Source: an uncultured Eubacteriales bacterium (GTDB lineage: Bacteria > Bacillota > Clostridia > Christensenellales > Aristaeellaceae). From it: a stretch of DNA of 64,000 nucleotides. The notes under the pieces are model-generated. The model was given only the letters and a program-made list of their open reading frames with translations, ran no database searches and was not told where the DNA came from. Shown here in pieces: positions 1-8,163 of this stretch; the stretch's first letter is position 1, and each line of letters starts with the position of its first letter. Position numbers and translations under genes: made by a program. The stretch covers positions 62,001 through 126,000 of the forward strand of contig CACWXP010000004.1 of NCBI GenBank assembly GCA_902764875.1, given 5' to 3'.

Positions 1-647
1 ACGCTCTCCCACCATTCACCGCCGCTGCCCATCACGTGCCGGTGCTTTCCCCAGAAGGTCATGTCCGGGCTTTCGCTGATGAAGATGTCGCCGAAGGGCG
101 TGTGTCCGCTGTCCGAGGGCCGGCTCAGCAGCCGGTAGGTCCCGCCGATCTTCCGCGGAAACAGCACCGCGTTCCGGTTGAAGGGAATGAAAGGATTCTC
201 GATCCGCGTAAAGGTCCTGAAGTCCTTCGTCTTCGCCATGCCGATGGAAGCGCCGTAAAAATCCCCGCACCAGATGATGTAGTACGTATCCTCCACCTTC
301 ACCAGCCGGGGGTCGTAAGCATAGTGCGGCATCTTCGGCTGCCCGTTTTCGTCCGTAAAGGGCACCTTCTGCCGCTCCACATCCCAATGGATGCCGTCTT
401 TGGAATGTCCGAGGTAAACGTAGGGAATCCCGTTGATCTGTTCGCCCCGCAGCACCGCGATGTACCCGTTCTCCCACGGCACCACCGCACTGTTGAAAAT
501 CCGCGCGATTTCCGGTGTGGGATTCCGGCCCATCACCGGATTTCCGCTGTAGCGCCAAACAGGCGATTCGGTCTTCATCTCCGCCGGCCTGTCCTGCCAG
601 GGAATGTTGGGCAGCGCGTTCACATTGATCATCTTCACTTCAGCCAT
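1..647 (-). CDS. GH130 beta-1,4-mannosyl phosphorylase (3' end cut by window)
   Basis: Cytosolic phosphorolysis of beta-1,4-mannosides to mannose-1-phosphate, as known for GH130. About 215 N-terminal residues are in the window. Seen in the frame starting at 647: an early IPWQDRP stretch, then MWRYSGNPV-like WRYSGNPVMGRNP, FNSAVVPW, YDPRLVKVEDTYYIIWCG, NRNAVLFPRK and LLSRPSDSGHTPFGDIF, the pattern I associate with the GH130_2 mannooligosaccharide or mannosyl-GlcNAc phosphorylases rather than with GH130_1 mannosylglucose phosphorylase. ATG at 647 has a GGGAGG site about 9 bases upstream. It is last in a minus-strand operon after a cellobiose-2-epimerase-type gene and a LacI regulator, which fits mannan disaccharide use. 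The exact substrate cannot be fixed from sequence alone; the C-terminal part lies outside. Confidence 0.85.
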   Translation of the reverse strand, partial: MAEVKMINVNALPNIPWQDRPAEMKTESPVWRYSGNPVMGRNPTPEIARIFNSAVVPWENGYIAVLRGEQINGIPYVYLGHSKDGIHWDVERQKVPFTDENGQPKMPHYAYDPRLVKVEDTYYIIWCGDFYGASIGMAKTKDFRTFTRIENPFIPFNRNAVLFPRKIGGTYRLLSRPSDSGHTPFGDIFISESPDMTFWGKHRHVMGSGGEWWES

Positions 648-681
648 GGGTTTTCTTCCTCCCGTTTTTCTGCAAATTTGT

Positions 682-1701
682 TTATGTTTCCTCTCCGTAG
701 GGGATTTCCGATTCGCGGTAAACCGGCTGCCCGCCCACGACCAGCCGCCCGAAGGGCTTCTGTTCTCCCGCACATCTTTCCAGCAGCGTTTTCACCGCCA
801 GTTCGATCATTCCGTTCGTGTCGATCCGGAAGGTGCTCAGCGAAATCTCGTTCTCCCCGCCCTGCGGATAGTCGTCAAATCCGGTCACCGAAACATCTTC
901 CGGCACCCGGTATCCCTTCTCCTGCAGCAGTTCAATCATCATCCGTGCCGTCATGTCGCAGTTGCACACAAAAGCCGTCGGCAGCGTTCCCGGCAGTTCC
1001 GGTTTCCGCAGCCCGCCTGTCATCTCCCGGTCCGAAAGGATCCATTCCTCCCGAACCTGAAGGTCGTTCACCAGCATGGCCCGGTAATAGCCCAGAAACC
1101 GGTCTATAATACTGCTGGTCGCCCGGATGTTGCCCACGAAGCCGATCTCCCGGTGTCCGCGGCGGATCAGGTGGCTGGTCAGCCGGTAAGTGCCGTAGCT
1201 GTTGTCTCCCGCCACGGCGTCCGCGTTGGCCTGCTCGTCGTAAAAGTCGAGAAAAACAATCGGCGGTCCCGCCTGGGCAATCTTCCGGTAGTAGGCCTTC
1301 GCCGGTTCGCCCAGCAGGATCAGACCGTCCACGTGCCCCGATGTCAACAGCTTCGGCAGCACCAGATCCTTTTCGCTCTCCGTGCTCAGGATCTCCAGCA
1401 GCCCGAAATGCCCCAGATCCGACAGTCTTTTAATCAGCCGTTTATAGATTTCGGCATAGAAGGAATCCGCCTCAAAATATTTGTCCGGAATCAGAATCCC
1501 GATGTCCAGGTGTTCCCGCAGAATCAGCTGATTCCCCCGGGGATATTCATAGCCCATCTCCCCGGCCTTTTTCAGAATCTTCGACCGCAGTTTGTCGCTC
1601 ATTCCCGGTTTTCCCGCCATGGCTTTGGAAACCGTCACCGCGCTGGTTCCCACCGCTTTGGCGATATCCCGCATCGTAGGCTTCTTTGCCGACATCTTCA
1701 C
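682..1701 (-). CDS. LacI-family transcriptional regulator of the mannan operon
   Basis: 339 residues, the usual LacI length. The N-terminal helix-turn-helix is clear (PTMRDIAKAVGTSAVTVSKA, residues about 8-27), followed by the hinge and a periplasmic-binding-protein-like sugar domain with the typical GFDD motif (SVTGFDDYPQGG) near residue 270. The GTG at 1701 is preceded by GGAGG; an ATG two codons later is an alternative start. It begins 12 bases after the epimerase stop and is followed by the GH130 gene, so it is co-transcribed with its likely targets. It probably binds the repeated TTTTGTAAACC boxes at 2894-2916 and responds to a mannoside; that ligand is inference. Confidence 0.92.
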   Translation of the reverse strand: MKMSAKKPTMRDIAKAVGTSAVTVSKAMAGKPGMSDKLRSKILKKAGEMGYEYPRGNQLILREHLDIGILIPDKYFEADSFYAEIYKRLIKRLSDLGHFGLLEILSTESEKDLVLPKLLTSGHVDGLILLGEPAKAYYRKIAQAGPPIVFLDFYDEQANADAVAGDNSYGTYRLTSHLIRRGHREIGFVGNIRATSSIIDRFLGYYRAMLVNDLQVREEWILSDREMTGGLRKPELPGTLPTAFVCNCDMTARMMIELLQEKGYRVPEDVSVTGFDDYPQGGENEISLSTFRIDTNGMIELAVKTLLERCAGEQKPFGRLVVGGQPVYRESEIPYGEET

Positions 1702-1713
1702 CCGTCCTCCGCG

Positions 1714-2883
1714 TCACATGTTCTCCGGCAGATCCGCCTGCAGCAGCCGCAGGCACATTCTTCCGTTGTGATAGGGACATTTCCATTCCTCCACCACCGG
1801 TTTCCCGACGGAGGTTCCGTCTTCTCTGATTTCGTTGAACCATTCACCGCCGTCCCGCGGATCCACAATCACTTCCCGGATGTATTTCCATTGCACAAGC
1901 ATCTGTTCCAGTCTTTTGGGATTCTTCGTCTCCTGCCACCCGAAGGCAAGCCCCAGCAACGCCTCCGCCTGGGTCCACCAGGCCCGGATGGTGTTCATCT
2001 TCCCGTCCACAATCTCATAGTGCAGCCCGTGGTCCGTCAGCGCCCTTTCTGTCGCGTTTTCCATCAGGTCCAGACACATCTTCCGGAAGGACTCTCTTTC
2101 ACTCGGAGCGATCATCGTTTCCGCCGCGTCCCACAGCAGCCAGCTGCCCTCAATGTCGTGCCCGTAGCTCTGCATATCCAGCAGCGGCCTGAAATCTGCG
2201 TCAAAGAACACTTCCATCCGCCGCTTTTCTGGGTTGTAGATGGTCCCAAGGCACTGCCGCAACCCCGCTTCTCCGGCTGCCCGCACTTCCTCGTCCGCCC
2301 GGGCGCGGTAAAGCTCCGCATAGGCTTCGATCACGTGCAGCAGCGTGTTCATCGTCCGCGAGGCCATCACGCCGTTCTCACTCAGTTTTTCGTTGCTTTC
2401 CGGCGAAAAGTCCGCCTTCAGCGCCTCCAGGTAGCCGCCCTCGTCCCGGCATTTTGTTTCGATCACCCGAAACAGCGCCATCGCCTTCCCCAGTGCTTCC
2501 TCATCCCCGGTCAGCCGGTAATAGGCCGCCAGCCCGTAAACCGCGAAGGCCTGGCAGTAGGTGTGTTTCGTGGTATCCGCCGGTCTCCCGTCAAACGTCA
2601 CCGACCAGAACACTCCGCCGTTTTCTTCGTCCTCAAAGCGGTGCAGGAAACGGTAGGCCTGCTGCGCATAGGGCAGGTACCGTTCCCGGTTCAGCGTCCG
2701 CGCCGCTTCGGAAAAGGTCCACAGAATCCGGCTGTTCAGGATGCAACCCTTGTCTGCTTTTCGCTCCAGTTGAAGATCCTCGTCCATATAACCGTAGAAT
2801 CCGCCGAAGGCATCATCTTTCAGCTTTTCCCAGAAAGGCAGGATCTTCTCCTCCATCTGCGCCCGTATTTCCGCGTTGAACAT
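1714..2883 (-). CDS. Cellobiose 2-epimerase (AGE family)
   Basis: 389 residues, typical of the N-acylglucosamine 2-epimerase superfamily with an (alpha/alpha)6 barrel. Seen: WEKLKDDAFGGFYGYMDED near the start, HTYCQAFAVYGLAAYYRLTG, the conserved YGHDIEGSWLLWDAAE and the C-terminal YHNGRMCLRL, which carry histidines used by this family. The enzyme interconverts the reducing-end glucose and mannose of beta-1,4 disaccharides, supplying the substrate for mannoside phosphorylases such as the GH130 two genes downstream. An AGGAG site precedes the ATG. First gene of the operon; promoter and operator repeats lie directly upstream. An acylglucosamine epimerase is the alternative, less likely given the GH130 partner. 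Confidence 0.88.
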   Translation of the reverse strand: MFNAEIRAQMEEKILPFWEKLKDDAFGGFYGYMDEDLQLERKADKGCILNSRILWTFSEAARTLNRERYLPYAQQAYRFLHRFEDEENGGVFWSVTFDGRPADTTKHTYCQAFAVYGLAAYYRLTGDEEALGKAMALFRVIETKCRDEGGYLEALKADFSPESNEKLSENGVMASRTMNTLLHVIEAYAELYRARADEEVRAAGEAGLRQCLGTIYNPEKRRMEVFFDADFRPLLDMQSYGHDIEGSWLLWDAAETMIAPSERESFRKMCLDLMENATERALTDHGLHYEIVDGKMNTIRAWWTQAEALLGLAFGWQETKNPKRLEQMLVQWKYIREVIVDPRDGGEWFNEIREDGTSVGKPVVEEWKCPYHNGRMCLRLLQADLPENM

Positions 2884-2893
2884 TACGAACTCC

Positions 2894-2916
2894 TTTTGTA
2901 AACCATTTTGTAAACC
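2894..2916. promoter_or_regulatory. Operator: two direct TTTTGTAAACC boxes
   Basis: Two identical 11-base boxes (2894-2904 and 2906-2916), 12 bases apart, lie between the minus-strand -10 element and the epimerase start codon. TGTAAAC-type half sites are common for LacI-family operators, and the operon encodes a LacI protein, so autoregulation by a roadblock downstream of the start site is likely. Binding itself is inferred. Confidence 0.6.
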
Positions 2917-2923
2917 TGTCTGT

Positions 2924-2951
2924 ATTGTACCGCTTTTTCGTTTCCTGTCAA
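2924..2951 (-). promoter_or_regulatory. Promoter of the epimerase-lacI-GH130 operon
   Basis: On the minus strand TTGACA (2951-2946) and TACAAT (2929-2924) are separated by 16 bases. The -35 box lies 8 bases past the stop codon of an ABC permease remnant, suggesting this was once an internal promoter of a longer transport-and-cleavage operon. Confidence 0.7.
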
Positions 2952-2959
2952 TCAGATTC

Positions 2960-3013
2960 TCAGCCCTTCACCGATCCGCTGGCCAGTCCGGCGTAAACCT
3001 GTTGTTTCTCCTC
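2960..3013 (-). pseudogene. Tail of a lost sugar ABC transporter permease (MalG type)
   Basis: Reading the minus strand, the last 18 codons give EEEKQQVYAGLASGSVKG and then TGA. This ending is the hallmark C-terminus of carbohydrate ABC permeases of the MalG/LplC type (GLxxGxVKG). The frame is closed by a TAA three codons further upstream (about 3022), so only the tail survives. Its position directly before the mannan operon promoter suggests the importer for the same sugars once lay upstream and was deleted. Short match, so moderate confidence. Confidence 0.55.
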
Positions 3014-3025
3014 CTCGTTTAGTTA

Positions 3026-3041
3026 GGTTAACATGTTAACC
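3026..3041. promoter_or_regulatory. Perfect 16-base palindrome GGTTAACATGTTAACC
   Basis: A perfect dyad of eight-base arms at the edge of the permease remnant, in the 463-base gap between the epimerase and guaA. It looks like a repressor operator (LacI or GntR type), possibly the orphaned operator of the deleted transporter. The rest of this gap (3042-3268) is AT-rich with no gene that I can see. Confidence 0.45.
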
Positions 3042-3268
3042 TTTTGTTAATTGTATTTTAACCATTTTTGTTTTCTTTGTCAACCCATATTATATTTCTA
3101 TAAAAAGGTTCCACGGATTTGTTCGTACAGTATCGTACTTATCTGAAATTTATATTTTACCCCGTTCACATCTGTTTTTAGTTTACAATTTAGTTAGCAA
3201 TTTCCCATCGGGAGCCAAAAATTTTTTTTTCTGAAAAAAATCGTTTACAAATTTGTCATCTTTTCAGA

Positions 3269-3297
3269 TTGACACTTTTGCCTCCTTTTTCTATGCT
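3269..3297 (+). promoter_or_regulatory. guaA promoter
   Basis: TTGACA (3269-3274), 17-base spacer, TATGCT (3292-3297). This predicts a short leader of about 40 bases, too short for a purine riboswitch, and none is visible. Confidence 0.75.
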
Positions 3298-3346
3298 AAG
3301 TCCTGTACCTACTTAAGATCTTCAGGTATTGATAGGAGGAATGGAC

Positions 3347-4333
3347 ATGGATAACAACAAGCGTCCCGATACCATGCAGCGAATCACAACGCCCGAACTG
3401 GCCGAAGCCTTCATCACCGAACAGGTGGCCGCCATCCGGCAGCAGGTCGGTGATAAAAAGGTTCTGCTCGCCCTTTCCGGCGGTGTCGACAGCTCCGTCG
3501 TGGCCGCGTTCCTGATCCGCGCCATCGGGCAGCAGCTGGTCGCCGTTCATGTGAATCACGGTCTTCTCCGCAAGGGTGAGCCCGAACAGGTCATCGAAGT
3601 CTTCCGCAATCAGATGAAGGCGAATCTGGTCTATGTCGACGCGGTGGACCGTTTCCTGGACAAGCTTGCCGGCGTCAGCGATCCGGAGCAGAAGCGCAAA
3701 ATCATCGGTGCCGAGTTTATCCGTGTTTTTGAAGAAGAAGCCCGCAAGCAGGACGATATCGCCTTCCTGGCCCAGGGAACCATCTATCCCGATATTCTCG
3801 AAAGCGTCGGCGTCAAGGCTCATCACAATGTCGGCGGCCTGCCGGACGATCTGCAGTTCGAGCTCGTCGAGCCCGTCAAGCTCCTGTATAAGGACGAAGT
3901 TCGCGTCGTCGGCAAGGCCCTGGGCCTCCCCGACGGCATGGTCTACCGTCAGCCTTTCCCCGGCCCCGGCCTGGGCGTCCGCTGCGTCGGCGCCATCACC
4001 CGCGACCGGCTGGAAGCCCTCCGCGAGGCGGATGCCATCGTCCGTGAGGAAATCGGCGCCCTGCCCGAAGTTCCGTGGCAGTACTTCTGCGCCATCCCGC
4101 CCTTCCAGTCCACCGGCATCAAGTATGTCGACGGCCAGGGTCAGCGCTACATGGGCTGGGCCGTGGTCATCCGCGCCGTCAACACCGTTGACGCCGTCAC
4201 CGCCACCGTCCCGGAAATCCCCTTCGCCGTCCTCTGCCGCATGCGCGACCGGATCATCGCCACCGTTCCCGGCGTCAACCGCGTTCTCTGGGACATCAGC
4301 GAAAAGCCCGTCTCCACCATCGAGTGGGAATAA
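3347..4333 (+). CDS. guaA: GMP synthase, ATP-pyrophosphatase subunit without glutaminase domain
   Basis: Converts XMP to GMP using ATP and ammonia. The ATG at 3347 sits 7 bases after AGGAGG and gives 328 residues; a TTG at 3329 and an ATG at 3341 are poorer starts. The N-type ATP-pyrophosphatase loop LALSGGVDSSVVAAF is at residues 41-55, followed by the GuaA dimerisation domain (YRQPFPGPGLGVRC) and the C-terminus ending in TIEWE. The usual bacterial enzyme has about 510-525 residues with an N-terminal class-I glutamine amidotransferase domain; here that domain is wholly absent and no glutaminase gene is adjacent. This is the two-subunit layout known from archaea. It either depends on an unlinked glutaminase subunit or on free ammonia. 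Confidence 0.93.
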   Translation: MDNNKRPDTMQRITTPELAEAFITEQVAAIRQQVGDKKVLLALSGGVDSSVVAAFLIRAIGQQLVAVHVNHGLLRKGEPEQVIEVFRNQMKANLVYVDAVDRFLDKLAGVSDPEQKRKIIGAEFIRVFEEEARKQDDIAFLAQGTIYPDILESVGVKAHHNVGGLPDDLQFELVEPVKLLYKDEVRVVGKALGLPDGMVYRQPFPGPGLGVRCVGAITRDRLEALREADAIVREEIGALPEVPWQYFCAIPPFQSTGIKYVDGQGQRYMGWAVVIRAVNTVDAVTATVPEIPFAVLCRMRDRIIATVPGVNRVLWDISEKPVSTIEWE

Positions 4334-4346
4334 ACCGTTTAGTAAT

Positions 4347-4398
4347 ACAGCAAAAGGACCAGCTGATTTTTTGAGGTCAGTTGGTCCTTTTTGCTGTC
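4347..4398. terminator. Bidirectional terminator
   Basis: A long stem pairing ACAGCAAAAGGACCAGCTGA with TCAGTTGGTCCTTTTTGCTGT, 13 bases after the guaA stop. A- and T-rich flanks inside the stem suit termination from both sides, for guaA and for the convergent REC-Hpt remnant. Confidence 0.8.
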
Positions 4399-4460
4399 AG
4401 CCGGACTTCAAAAAGCGCAGGTATATGCTGCGGCCCGCATGGGATCCGTTTCCTTTGCGG

Positions 4461-5345
4461 TCACTCCGGCGCAAACTCAAGTATTTCCGGTTCGTCCCCT
4501 GTCTCCGGCGCCGTTGCCACCTGCCGAACTGTCCGGATTACTTCATCATACTGTTCCATCATCTTCCCGTGTTCTTTCAGAATCGCATCCTCATCCCCGC
4601 TGTTCGCCGCCGCCTCCATCCGGGCCGCCATTCCGGAAAGGTCGTCGGCCCCCAGCATTTTAGAGGAGCTTTTCAGCGAGTGCGCGAAAATCACGTAGTT
4701 TTTCCAGTCCCGCGCCTCAAAATAGCTGCCCAGCAGCCCCGACCGTTCACGGTATTCGCCCAGATATTCAGAAAGCAGCGTGTCATAGAGTTCACGATCC
4801 CCCTGGCAGTAGTTCAGCCCCTTTTCCGGCGTAATCCCGGCCTCCCGCAGCGGATCGTACCCATCCCCTTCTTCAGCTGCAGCCGGTTTTTCCGGCTCCG
4901 GCCCCGCGGCGGACATCACTTTCTCCTTCGGCAGATATTTCATCAGCATGTCTTCCAGCATCCGGCTGTTCACCGGCTTGCTCAGATAGTCCGAAAATCC
5001 CTCCGCCAGATACCGTTCCTTTGCGCCGACAATCGCGTCCGCCGTCAGACAGATCACCGGCATGTCGCGGTTCGGGCCGTCCAGCCCGCGGATCCGACGC
5101 AACGTTTCCGCACCGTCCATGCCCGGCATTCGCAAATCCATGAAGATTACGTCGTAGGCCGTCCTTTCCGCCATAGCCACTGCTTCCGCCCCGCTCAGCG
5201 CTGTGTCAATCTGTATCTCCGTGTATTTCAGCAGTCCGGCCGTCACTGTCAGGTTCATTTTTGTGTCGTCCACAATCAGCACCCGGGCATCCGGCGCGCG
5301 GAAAGCTTCCTGCCGCTCTGCCGCTGGTTTGACAGACCCGGGTGA
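4461..5345 (-). pseudogene. 5'-truncated hybrid kinase remnant: receiver plus Hpt domains
   Basis: The readable minus-strand frame encodes a receiver domain (ARVLIVDDTKMNLTVTAGLL, phosphoacceptor in IFMDLRMPGMDG, lysine in DYLSKPV) followed by an acidic linker and an Hpt domain with the histidine in VIFAHSLKSSSK. These are the last two modules of a hybrid sensor kinase. No start codon with a ribosome site precedes the receiver, and the upstream DNA (from about 5345) is the start of an unrelated plus-strand DUF1294 gene, through which the frame happens to stay open. The sensor and kinase modules are therefore missing. A GTG just before LIVDD could in principle give a free-standing REC-Hpt protein. 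Confidence 0.7.
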
Positions 5346-5396
5346 AACTGATAAGATTTCAGAAAAAGAGAAAAGGTAAAGGATGGACTGTGGGTA

Positions 5397-5681
5397 ATGA
5401 ATGTCAAACTGGTGATCCTGATTGTATTTCTTGCGGTTACAAATCTGACCTGCTTTTTTCTTATGCGCCACGACAAGAAGTGTGCCGAAAAGGGAAAATG
5501 GCGGGTTCCGGAAAAAACGCTTTTCCTTTCGGCAGCGCTGTTTGGCGCGCTGGGCGGCGTGATTGCGATGCGTGTTTTTCGTCATAAGACGCAGCACCCA
5601 AAGTTCAAAATTCTGTTTCCGCTGATGCTGGTCATTCAGATTGTCATTGTCGGGTTTGTCGTTTGGAAGTGGATTCTCTAA
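5397..5681 (+). CDS. DUF1294 small membrane protein
   Basis: 94 residues with hydrophobic segments at about 3-21, 41-58 and 72-92. The middle matches the DUF1294 pattern (KWRVPEKTLFLSAALFGALG, then MRVFRHKTQHPKF), a widespread small inner-membrane family of unknown role. An AAGGA lies about 12 bases before the ATG, a weak site. The gene abuts the broken end of the REC-Hpt remnant, so it lies at a rearrangement join. Confidence 0.85.
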   Translation: MNVKLVILIVFLAVTNLTCFFLMRHDKKCAEKGKWRVPEKTLFLSAALFGALGGVIAMRVFRHKTQHPKFKILFPLMLVIQIVIVGFVVWKWIL

Positions 5682-5858
5682 AACAAAAGGATTGGAACAG
5701 CAGAAAAAAATTCCAAACTCCCTGTAACGAAATCCACCCGAAACCGTCTAACCTGTGAGTGTGAAGGAACCGCTTCAGGGTAATCCCGATCGCTCGCATC
5801 ATTCTCCCCGCGCTGAATGCCGGAGATACTAAAGATTCATATCAGGAGGAAACACACA

Positions 5859-6332
5859 ATGGCAGACAAGAACTTTTTTGAAGCCCTGACACAGTATCGT
5901 TTGAAGGTTGAAAAGGACGGCGAAAACATTCTGAACGTGCCTGGTCTCTTTGCTCTTCCCGGACTGCTCATCGCGCCGAAGCTGAGCCTTACCGGCCTGA
6001 TTGCCGCGCCGCTTCTGGGATTCAAAATCCATGTGGAAAACGAAGCCGGAGAAGTCGTGGATATGGAAGATGCGGTGCGCAAAGCAGCTGAAACGGTAAG
6101 AGAATCCGTAACCGCAACAACGAAGACCCTCAGGGAAGAAATCGATAAAGTCTGGGAATCTGTCTCCGCCGATGATCCGGAAGAAAACGCGGCGGAAGAT
6201 GCAGACGAAACTCCCGTGGAAACCGAACCAGAGAATCCGTCCAACGAGGAAATCGAACAGGATCTGAAGAAACACGAAGAGAATGATATCCCGACCATCG
6301 AAGTAAAGACCGACAGTTCCGGCCAGGTATAA
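5859..6332 (+). CDS. DUF4342 protein with acidic tail
   Basis: 157 residues from the ATG behind AGGAGG (an upstream in-frame ATG at 5817 lacks a site). Residues about 1-60 form a DUF4342 domain (FFEALTQYRLKVEKDGENIL, LFALPGLLIAPKLSL), with a hydrophobic stretch at 27-48. Residues 60-100 are helical and the last 55 are very acidic and probably disordered. DUF4342 proteins are thought to be membrane-associated, sometimes near stress or LiaF-like modules; no function is assigned. No partner gene is evident. The 177 bases before it hold nothing I recognise. Confidence 0.82.
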   Translation: MADKNFFEALTQYRLKVEKDGENILNVPGLFALPGLLIAPKLSLTGLIAAPLLGFKIHVENEAGEVVDMEDAVRKAAETVRESVTATTKTLREEIDKVWESVSADDPEENAAEDADETPVETEPENPSNEEIEQDLKKHEENDIPTIEVKTDSSGQV

Positions 6333-6355
6333 GTAAACATCCCCCCGCTCCCTCG

Positions 6356-7687
6356 TCATTCCCGGAGAGCATAATCCCCGACCTGCCGGGCCAGCGGTTC
6401 CGGAATGCCGATCTCCTCCATCAGGCGCTCCGTCTTTTCCAGTTTGATCAGCTTTATTTCCTTCTTTTCAAAGACCAGCGCCTCCGCGGAGTAAATCCGG
6501 TCGTGCTCCGCCTGCACGTCCGCTTTTGCCGCCTCTTCCGTCATCTCCCAGTATGATTCCGGCGCGCCTTTCAGGCCGGTTTCCTCAATCAGATTCTCAA
6601 TGTTTCGAACGGCTGAGCGGAATTCCTCCCAGGGGAGGTTTCCGGCTCCGGACGCCTTCAGCCCGACGGCCGCCAGCCGCGGGAACAGCAGGAAGGATGC
6701 CCGTTCCAGGTTGGTCACCCGTTCCGTCCACAGGGGGCATTCCGTTCCGAGCAGCTGGTCTTCATATCCCTTCGCCCAGTCCGGAATCTGCGGACTCTGC
6801 CAGATTTTCTTCACGTCGATCCGGCCGTAGGGATAGTCAAAATACATGACGCGCGTATCCGAATGAATCACCCTTCCGCCGCCGGCCAGGAAGACCCGGG
6901 TGGCTTCCTCTCCCTGCGCCCACTGCTGCACGATGAAATGCGGCGGCAGTGTCCCGCCGGAAAGCACATCGTTCCAGACGATGGTTTCCCTGCCCTTTTC
7001 CGCCAGATAGGCGCCAATCTCCAGCACCAGCGACCGCTGCAGTTCGTCCTCGCTCTGCAGGCCCTCCCGGCGCATGCGCGCCCGGCAGTCCGGGCACCGG
7101 CGCCAGTGGATTTTCATCGCCTCGTCTCCGCCGATATGAATCATCTTCGACGGGAACAGTTCCATCACTTCGTCCAGAATATCTTCCATCAGCCGCACGG
7201 CCTCCGGCTTTCCGGCGCAGAGCAGGTTCGGAAAAATACCGCCGGAAGTTTTCACCGCGTATTGCCACGGTTCTCCGGCTTTTTCCTCTCCCTCCGGCCC
7301 GTAGGCCGTCCGGCGGCATCCGGCTTCCGGACAGGCTGCCAGCATCGCGCTGGCATGTCCCGGGATCTCAATCTCCGGGATCACTTCCATGCCGTTCTCT
7401 CCCGCGAACCGCACGATCTCCCGGATGTCCTCCTGCGTATAGAATCCGCTGTTGTTCTCCGTCCGGCTCGCTTCGCCGAAGACGCTCCGCCCGCGGAAGG
7501 CGCCGACGGCCGTCAGCTGCGGATATTTTCGGATCTCAATCCGCCATCCCTGGTCATCTGTCAGGTGCCAGTGCATCCGGTTCATCCCGCAGATCCGCGC
7601 CGCGGCAATCAGTTTCCGGAGATCCTCCATGGGTATAAAATGACGCGCGGAGTCCAGCATGAACCCGCGGTAAGAAAACTCCTTCAT
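6356..7687 (-). CDS. GH20 beta-N-acetylhexosaminidase
   Basis: 443 residues from the ATG at 7687 behind GAGAGGAG; the open frame continues upstream but without a good site. The catalytic (beta/alpha)8 domain starts at once (SYRGFMLDSARHFIPMEDL), with MHWHLTDDQGWRIEI, IPEIEIPGHASAML and the catalytic Asp-Glu pair in MIHIGGDEAMKIHW at about residue 200. It lacks both a signal peptide and the usual N-terminal GH20b domain, so it should act in the cytosol on imported chitobiose or glycan-derived GlcNAc/GalNAc sugars. The C-terminal 70 residues form a charged helical extension. Monocistronic as far as I can see. Confidence 0.92.
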   Translation of the reverse strand: MKEFSYRGFMLDSARHFIPMEDLRKLIAAARICGMNRMHWHLTDDQGWRIEIRKYPQLTAVGAFRGRSVFGEASRTENNSGFYTQEDIREIVRFAGENGMEVIPEIEIPGHASAMLAACPEAGCRRTAYGPEGEEKAGEPWQYAVKTSGGIFPNLLCAGKPEAVRLMEDILDEVMELFPSKMIHIGGDEAMKIHWRRCPDCRARMRREGLQSEDELQRSLVLEIGAYLAEKGRETIVWNDVLSGGTLPPHFIVQQWAQGEEATRVFLAGGGRVIHSDTRVMYFDYPYGRIDVKKIWQSPQIPDWAKGYEDQLLGTECPLWTERVTNLERASFLLFPRLAAVGLKASGAGNLPWEEFRSAVRNIENLIEETGLKGAPESYWEMTEEAAKADVQAEHDRIYSAEALVFEKKEIKLIKLEKTERLMEEIGIPEPLARQVGDYALRE

Positions 7688-7803
7688 CCTCTTGCTCCTC
7701 TCAGGAAAAAGTTTTATGTTTTCGGTTTGACAGATCCCGGTTTTACGGTTTAACGGTACTTGTTTTCCGTTTTGCTTCACTTTTTTCGATTACGGCTGGC
7801 ACA

Positions 7804-8163
7804 TTACGGCACGTAGATCTGAACGACGGATGCTTCCCCGCTATTCCCGGAGATCGGCGTAAGAAAACGGGTTTTCCCATCCAGTTCCGTCTGAAGATCG
7901 GAAACCGAGCTTTCCAGGTTTTCGATTTTTCTTGTCAGCCGGTTCATGTTCATTTTGTTCTGATGAAGCGCGGATAAATCCGAAATCAGAATGCTGAGGA
8001 TCAGAATGCATACGGCTGCCGCCAGGCTGATAGCAATGGCCGTGGCTGTTTTTTCCGAAGCCGTCCCTTTCCGGGCCCGTCCCGGATCCGTAATCACTTC
8101 ACGGGTTCCCGCTCCTCCGGACTGCATTCTCCCCGTCCAGCGCTGAACCCGATAAGTTGTCAT
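7804..8163 (-). CDS. Small single-pass membrane protein with coiled coil (FtsL-like layout)
   Basis: 119 residues from the ATG preceded by GGAGG at 8 bases. A basic N-terminal half, one membrane helix (residues about 45-64, IAISLAAAVCILILSILISD) and a short coiled coil (NRLTRKIENLESSVSDLQTEL), then a 25-residue tail. This order resembles FtsL/DivIC-type cell-division proteins, but there is no division gene nearby, so this is only a shape match. On the minus strand a TATAAT lies at about 8232-8237 upstream. Confidence 0.6.
   Translation of the reverse strand: MTTYRVQRWTGRMQSGGAGTREVITDPGRARKGTASEKTATAIAISLAAAVCILILSILISDLSALHQNKMNMNRLTRKIENLESSVSDLQTELDGKTRFLTPISGNSGEASVVQIYVP

Noticed and set aside
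604-2901. A 765-codon plus-strand frame over the mannan operon
   Set aside because: Antisense to the LacI and epimerase genes, which have clear domains and ribosome sites. Same composition artefact; likewise 8930-11365 and 21962-24112 plus strand.
3100-3346. Purine riboswitch before guaA
   Set aside because: The promoter at 3269-3297 leaves about 40 bases of leader and I find none of the conserved purine-aptamer core.
5346-5597. N-terminal extension of the REC-Hpt frame
   Set aside because: The frame stays open here only because it is antisense to the DUF1294 gene; the sequence is unlike any kinase module.
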